A stretch of DNA of 8,047 nucleotides from DASUMF01 sp040510575 (GTDB taxonomy: Bacteria > Actinomycetota > Acidimicrobiia > IMCC26256 > DASPTH01), in NCBI GenBank assembly GCA_040510575.1, contig JBEVIU010000041.1, positions 1-8,047 on the forward strand, given 5' to 3'. Both the position numbers and the translations under genes were made by a program. Positions 6,283 to 8,047 of the stretch are shown piece after piece (the stretch's first letter is position 1; each line of letters begins with the position of its first letter). The notes under the pieces were generated by a model, which worked only from the letters and a program-made list of their open reading frames with translations, made no database searches and was not told the DNA's origin.

Positions 6283-7049
6283 ACGAGGTCGCGTTCGAGC
6301 AGGTACGCGTACACGGCTTCGGCCGCGCCTGCTTCGTCGTCGATCGTGACGGTCGTGCCCCGCGCCGGTGGTGGACCGACGGCCAGCACTTCGGTGCTGG
6401 AGCCCGCCGGGCCCACGGCGGCAGGATCGACGCCGAGCTCGGCGACGGTGAGCACCTCGAGCGGCTTCTTCTTGGCCCCCATGCGCCCCTTGAGCGAGGC
6501 ATACCGGGGCTCGTTGATGGCGTCGCTCACCGCGACGATCGCAGGGAGCGGAGCTTCGATCACGTCGTGGCCGTACTCGGTCTCGCGCCGCACGCGGATG
6601 GTGCCGTCGCCCACCGTGAGCTCCGATGCCTGCGAGACGAACGGGCGCTGCAGCTTCTCGGCCACCGCGGCCCACAACGCGCCGCCGCCGCTGTCGCTCG
6701 ACTGCTGACCGAACAAGACGAGATCGGCCCCCTCGCGGTTGACGACCGCGGCGAGCAACGTGGCCGTCGCCACGAGGTCGGAGCCGGCTGCGCCGGCGTC
6801 ACACACGAGCACCGCCCGGTCGACACCGAGCGCGAGCGCAGTGCGCAGCGACTCCTCGGCTTCGCTCGGTCCGAGGGACACGACCACGACCTCCGTGCCG
6901 CCGCCCTCCGCGATGCGGATCGCCTCTTCGATGGCGTACTTGTCGAAGTCGTTGATCTCGCCGGGGCCACTGCGGTCGAGCCGGTGGGTGTCGGTCAGCA
7001 TGCGCACGCGTCCGACGGGCACGTGCTTCACGCACACCACGACCTTCAT
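6279..7049 (-). CDS. etfB: Electron transfer flavoprotein beta subunit
   Basis: A 256-residue EtfB/FixA protein, partner of EtfA. It opens with MKVVVCVKHVPVGRVRM and has the family blocks INDFDKYAIEEAIRIAE (32-48), VVVSLGPSEAEESLRTALALGVDRAVLVCD (55-84), ADLVLFGQQSSDSGGGALWAAVAE (108-131, nucleotide-binding loop), EAPLPAIVAVSDAINEPRY (165-183) and the recognition loop SLKGRMGAKKKPLEVL (185-200) that docks dehydrogenases in known ETFs. SSDSGGG replaces the DxxTGQV-type AMP loop common in other EtfB proteins, so AMP binding may differ. The start is ATG 7049, since the identical ATG 14 bases upstream is out of frame and stops after five codons. First gene of the operon, with a 4-base ATGA overlap to etfA. 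Confidence 0.96.
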   Translation of the reverse strand: MKVVVCVKHVPVGRVRMLTDTHRLDRSGPGEINDFDKYAIEEAIRIAEGGGTEVVVVSLGPSEAEESLRTALALGVDRAVLVCDAGAAGSDLVATATLLAAVVNREGADLVLFGQQSSDSGGGALWAAVAEKLQRPFVSQASELTVGDGTIRVRRETEYGHDVIEAPLPAIVAVSDAINEPRYASLKGRMGAKKKPLEVLTVAELGVDPAAVGPAGSSTEVLAVGPPPARGTTVTIDDEAGAAEAVYAYLLERDLV

Positions 7050-7067
7050 GGGGCGACCTTCATGGGG
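7040..7067. repeat. Perfect 14-bp tandem duplication across the etfB start
   Basis: CGACCTTCATGGGG occurs twice in a row (7040-7053 and 7054-7067). On the etfB strand each copy is CCCCATGAAGGTCG, carrying the start codon and codons 2-3. Since 14 is not a multiple of three, the distal ATG (7063) is out of frame with etfB and only the proximal ATG (7049) opens the gene. Confidence 0.95.
7046..7063 (-). promoter_or_regulatory. Five-codon upstream frame (MKVAP-stop) overlapping the etfB start
   Basis: The ATG at 7063 reads ATG AAG GTC GCC CCA TGA; its TGA (7048-7046) overlaps the etfB ATG (7049-7047) as ATGA, the same junction used between etfB and etfA. This ATG is placed where a leaderless transcript from the TAGGAT box would begin. 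GAAGG (7061-7057), part of this frame, also sits 7 bases before the etfB ATG and could act as its Shine-Dalgarno. Whether the peptide is made is unknown. Confidence 0.55.
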
Positions 7068-7071
7068 GGCG

Positions 7072-7077
7072 ATCCTA
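7072..7077 (-). promoter_or_regulatory. -10 box TAGGAT of the etfBA operon
   Basis: Read on the minus strand, TAGGAT matches TANNNT and ends 8 bases before the upstream ATG at 7063 and 22 bases before the etfB ATG. Transcription would start close to 7063. No recognisable -35 lies 17-18 bases further upstream. This should drive all three ETF genes. Confidence 0.6.
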
Positions 7078-7161
7078 GCGATGTCGATCAGGACGCCGTT
7101 GCTCCGGCGCCCCGTACAGGAGCTCGGTCGGCGACCCGGCGCGCGAGGTCTCCGGAGGTGC

Positions 7162-7167
7162 CATGCT
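7162..7167 (+). promoter_or_regulatory. Possible -10 box (CATGCT) of the dienelactone hydrolase gene
   Basis: CATGCT fits NANNNT and would place the transcript start near 7173-7175, giving a leader of about 16 bases that includes the AAGGAG site. It overlaps the alternative ATG at 7163; if it is the real -10, that ATG would not be transcribed. Weak match. Confidence 0.3.
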
Positions 7168-7177
7168 CGGTGCGACC

Positions 7178-7183
7178 AAGGAG
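7178..7183 (+). promoter_or_regulatory. Ribosome binding site AAGGAG that sets the hydrolase start
   Basis: AAGGAG with a 6-base spacer precedes the ATG at 7190. It is the strongest Shine-Dalgarno in the window and supports 7190 over the ATG at 7163, which has only a GGAGG (7154-7158) at a tight 4-base spacing. Confidence 0.7.
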
Positions 7184-7189
7184 CTACGG

Positions 7190-7912
7190 ATGACGGCGAT
7201 CACCATCCCGACGACCGGCGCGATGCCCGCCTACGTCGCCCGACCGACAGGCGTCCAACCCGGTGGAGAGGGCCCGTGGCCGGGGGTCGTCGTGATCCAC
7301 GACGCGCTCGGCATGAGCGCCGACGTGCGCGAACAGGCGGACTGGCTGGCGAGCTGTGGGTTCCTGGCCGTGGCGCCGGAGCTCTACTTCCGCGGTCCCA
7401 CGCTCGTGTGTCTGTTCTCCACGTTCCGCGATCTGAGCGCCCGCAAGGGGCAGGCGTTCGATGACATCGAGGCGACTCGCGCCTACCTCGCGTCCGACGC
7501 CGACTGCACCGGCCGCGTCGGCGTGATCGGCTTCTGCATGGGCGGCGGCTTCGCGTTGCTGCTGGCGCCCGACCACGGCTTCGAGGCGTCGAGCGTGAAT
7601 TACGGCCAGGTCCCCAAGGACGCGGCCATGCTCCTCCGCGACGCATGCCCGGTGGTCGCCAGCTTCGGCGCCAAGGACCGCACGCTGCGGGGTGCCGCCG
7701 CCAAGCTCGAGCGCGCGCTCGAGTCGGCTGGCATCGATCACGACGTGAAGGAGTATCCCGACGCGGGACACTCGTTCCTGAACCAGCACGACAGCGCCCT
7801 GTTCACGCTCGTCGGCAAGGCGATCGGCGGGGGCTACGACCGTGCAGCGGCATTGGACGCACGCGAGCGGATCGCCGCATTCTTCGAGCGTCACCTCCGC
7901 GCCCCGACCTGA
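7190..7912 (+). CDS. Dienelactone hydrolase family protein
   Basis: A 240-residue alpha/beta hydrolase of the dienelactone hydrolase family, cytoplasmic. The expected Cys-Asp-His triad is visible: Cys116 in the nucleophile elbow GFCMGGG (114-120), Asp163 in GAKDRTL (160-166) and His194 in DAGHSF (191-196). The N-terminal block [25 protein letters not shown] (31-55) and VAPELYF (61-67) are typical; HDALG stands where true dienelactone hydrolases have QEIFG, so Asp38 replaces the Glu that activates the Cys in those enzymes and the substrate may not be dienelactone. The C-terminal NQHD...[13 protein letters not shown] is also family-like. The start at 7190 is preferred for AAGGAG; ATG 7163 would add nine residues. 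The gene diverges from the ETF operon (140 bases) and ends 5 bases from the convergent dehydrogenase gene. Confidence 0.93.
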   Translation: MTAITIPTTGAMPAYVARPTGVQPGGEGPWPGVVVIHDALGMSADVREQADWLASCGFLAVAPELYFRGPTLVCLFSTFRDLSARKGQAFDDIEATRAYLASDADCTGRVGVIGFCMGGGFALLLAPDHGFEASSVNYGQVPKDAAMLLRDACPVVASFGAKDRTLRGAAAKLERALESAGIDHDVKEYPDAGHSFLNQHDSALFTLVGKAIGGGYDRAAALDARERIAAFFERHLRAPT

Positions 7913-7917
7913 CGACA

Positions 7918-8047
7918 TCAGCCCAGGGGCGGGAGCTCGGCTTCCTGGCCGACGTGGAAGCACTGCCCGTTGAGCGAGTCGTCGGCCACGAGGCGCAGCG
8001 CAGTGCGCGCATTGGCTTCCACCGAGGGCATGTTCGCCGTCTCGGGA
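7918..8047 (-). CDS. C-terminal end of a probable short-chain dehydrogenase, partial
   Basis: The minus strand has an open frame entering from the window edge and stopping at TGA (7920-7918), about 43 codons. The readable end is ETANMPSVEANARTALRLVADDS followed by LNGQCFHVGQEAELPPLG. The run A-x-x-A-L-x-L-(V/A)-x-D-(D/E)-S-L-N-G-x-x-x-x-V resembles the last helix and strand of short-chain dehydrogenases/reductases, where the cofactor-binding core is followed by xxLASDxxxxxTGQxxxVDGG. The core with the nucleotide motif and the YxxxK site lies outside the window, so family and substrate cannot be confirmed. Confidence 0.55.
   Translation of the reverse strand, partial: PETANMPSVEANARTALRLVADDSLNGQCFHVGQEAELPPLG

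Noticed and set aside
5365..6708. A 447-codon plus-strand open frame opposite etfA and etfB
   Set aside because: Antisense shadow of two well-recognised ETF genes; the product is rich in Arg, His and Asp with no domain.
7094..7109. CGCCG-N6-CGGCG inverted repeat between etfB and the hydrolase gene
   Set aside because: Five-base GC-only arms are expected by chance in this composition; no supporting second copy.
1..8047. A defence, toxin-antitoxin, mobile or phage system
   Set aside because: No nuclease, integrase, transposase, antitoxin-like pair, terminal repeats or array seen; all genes but two are recognisable housekeeping or metabolic families.

Overview
The window is GC-rich and densely coded, with genes packed end to end. 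Gene content (F420-type luciferase-like oxidoreductase, DUF6328 membrane protein, ETF genes linked to ETF-quinone oxidoreductase) and TANNNT-type -10 boxes lying 6-8 bases before start codons suggest a high-GC actinomycete, most likely an Acidimicrobiia-type chromosome. The lineage is inferred from style and content; no rRNA or other marker gene is present. I see no mobile elements, CRISPR arrays, tRNAs or rRNAs, and no gene-free stretch over 300 bases.

Layout. (1) 1-386, minus: N-terminal part of a DUF6328 membrane protein, divergent from (2) 445-1350, plus: an F420-dependent LLM-class oxidoreductase. (3) 1347-2261, minus: a six-helix membrane protein of unknown function, convergent with gene 2 and sharing 4 bases of overlapping stop codons. 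(4) 2343-3116, plus: a tyrosine phosphatase of the MptpB type, divergent from gene 3. (5) 3140-3580, plus: a 146-residue helical protein that looks like a haem-less relative of small CxxCH proteins. (6-8) Minus-strand operon read from 7049 down to 3599: etfB, etfA and ETF-quinone oxidoreductase, joined by ATGA and GTGA overlaps. (9) 7190-7912, plus: dienelactone hydrolase. (10) 7918-8047, minus: C-terminal end of a probable short-chain dehydrogenase.

The clearest functional unit is the ETF operon. EtfBA would collect electrons from acyl-CoA and related dehydrogenases, and the third protein would pass them to the membrane quinone pool. The other genes look like single metabolic or regulatory genes with their own promoters and have no obvious shared pathway.

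Points that deserve a second look: a perfect 14-bp tandem duplication across the etfB start, which creates a five-codon upstream frame ending in ATGA; an ETF-QO iron-sulfur motif with Ile where the last cluster Cys should be; a three-fold WW...G(S/T)..F repeat in the unknown membrane protein; and the degenerate haem motif in the 146-residue protein. I found no defence system, no new gene cluster and no other clearly undescribed multi-gene system.
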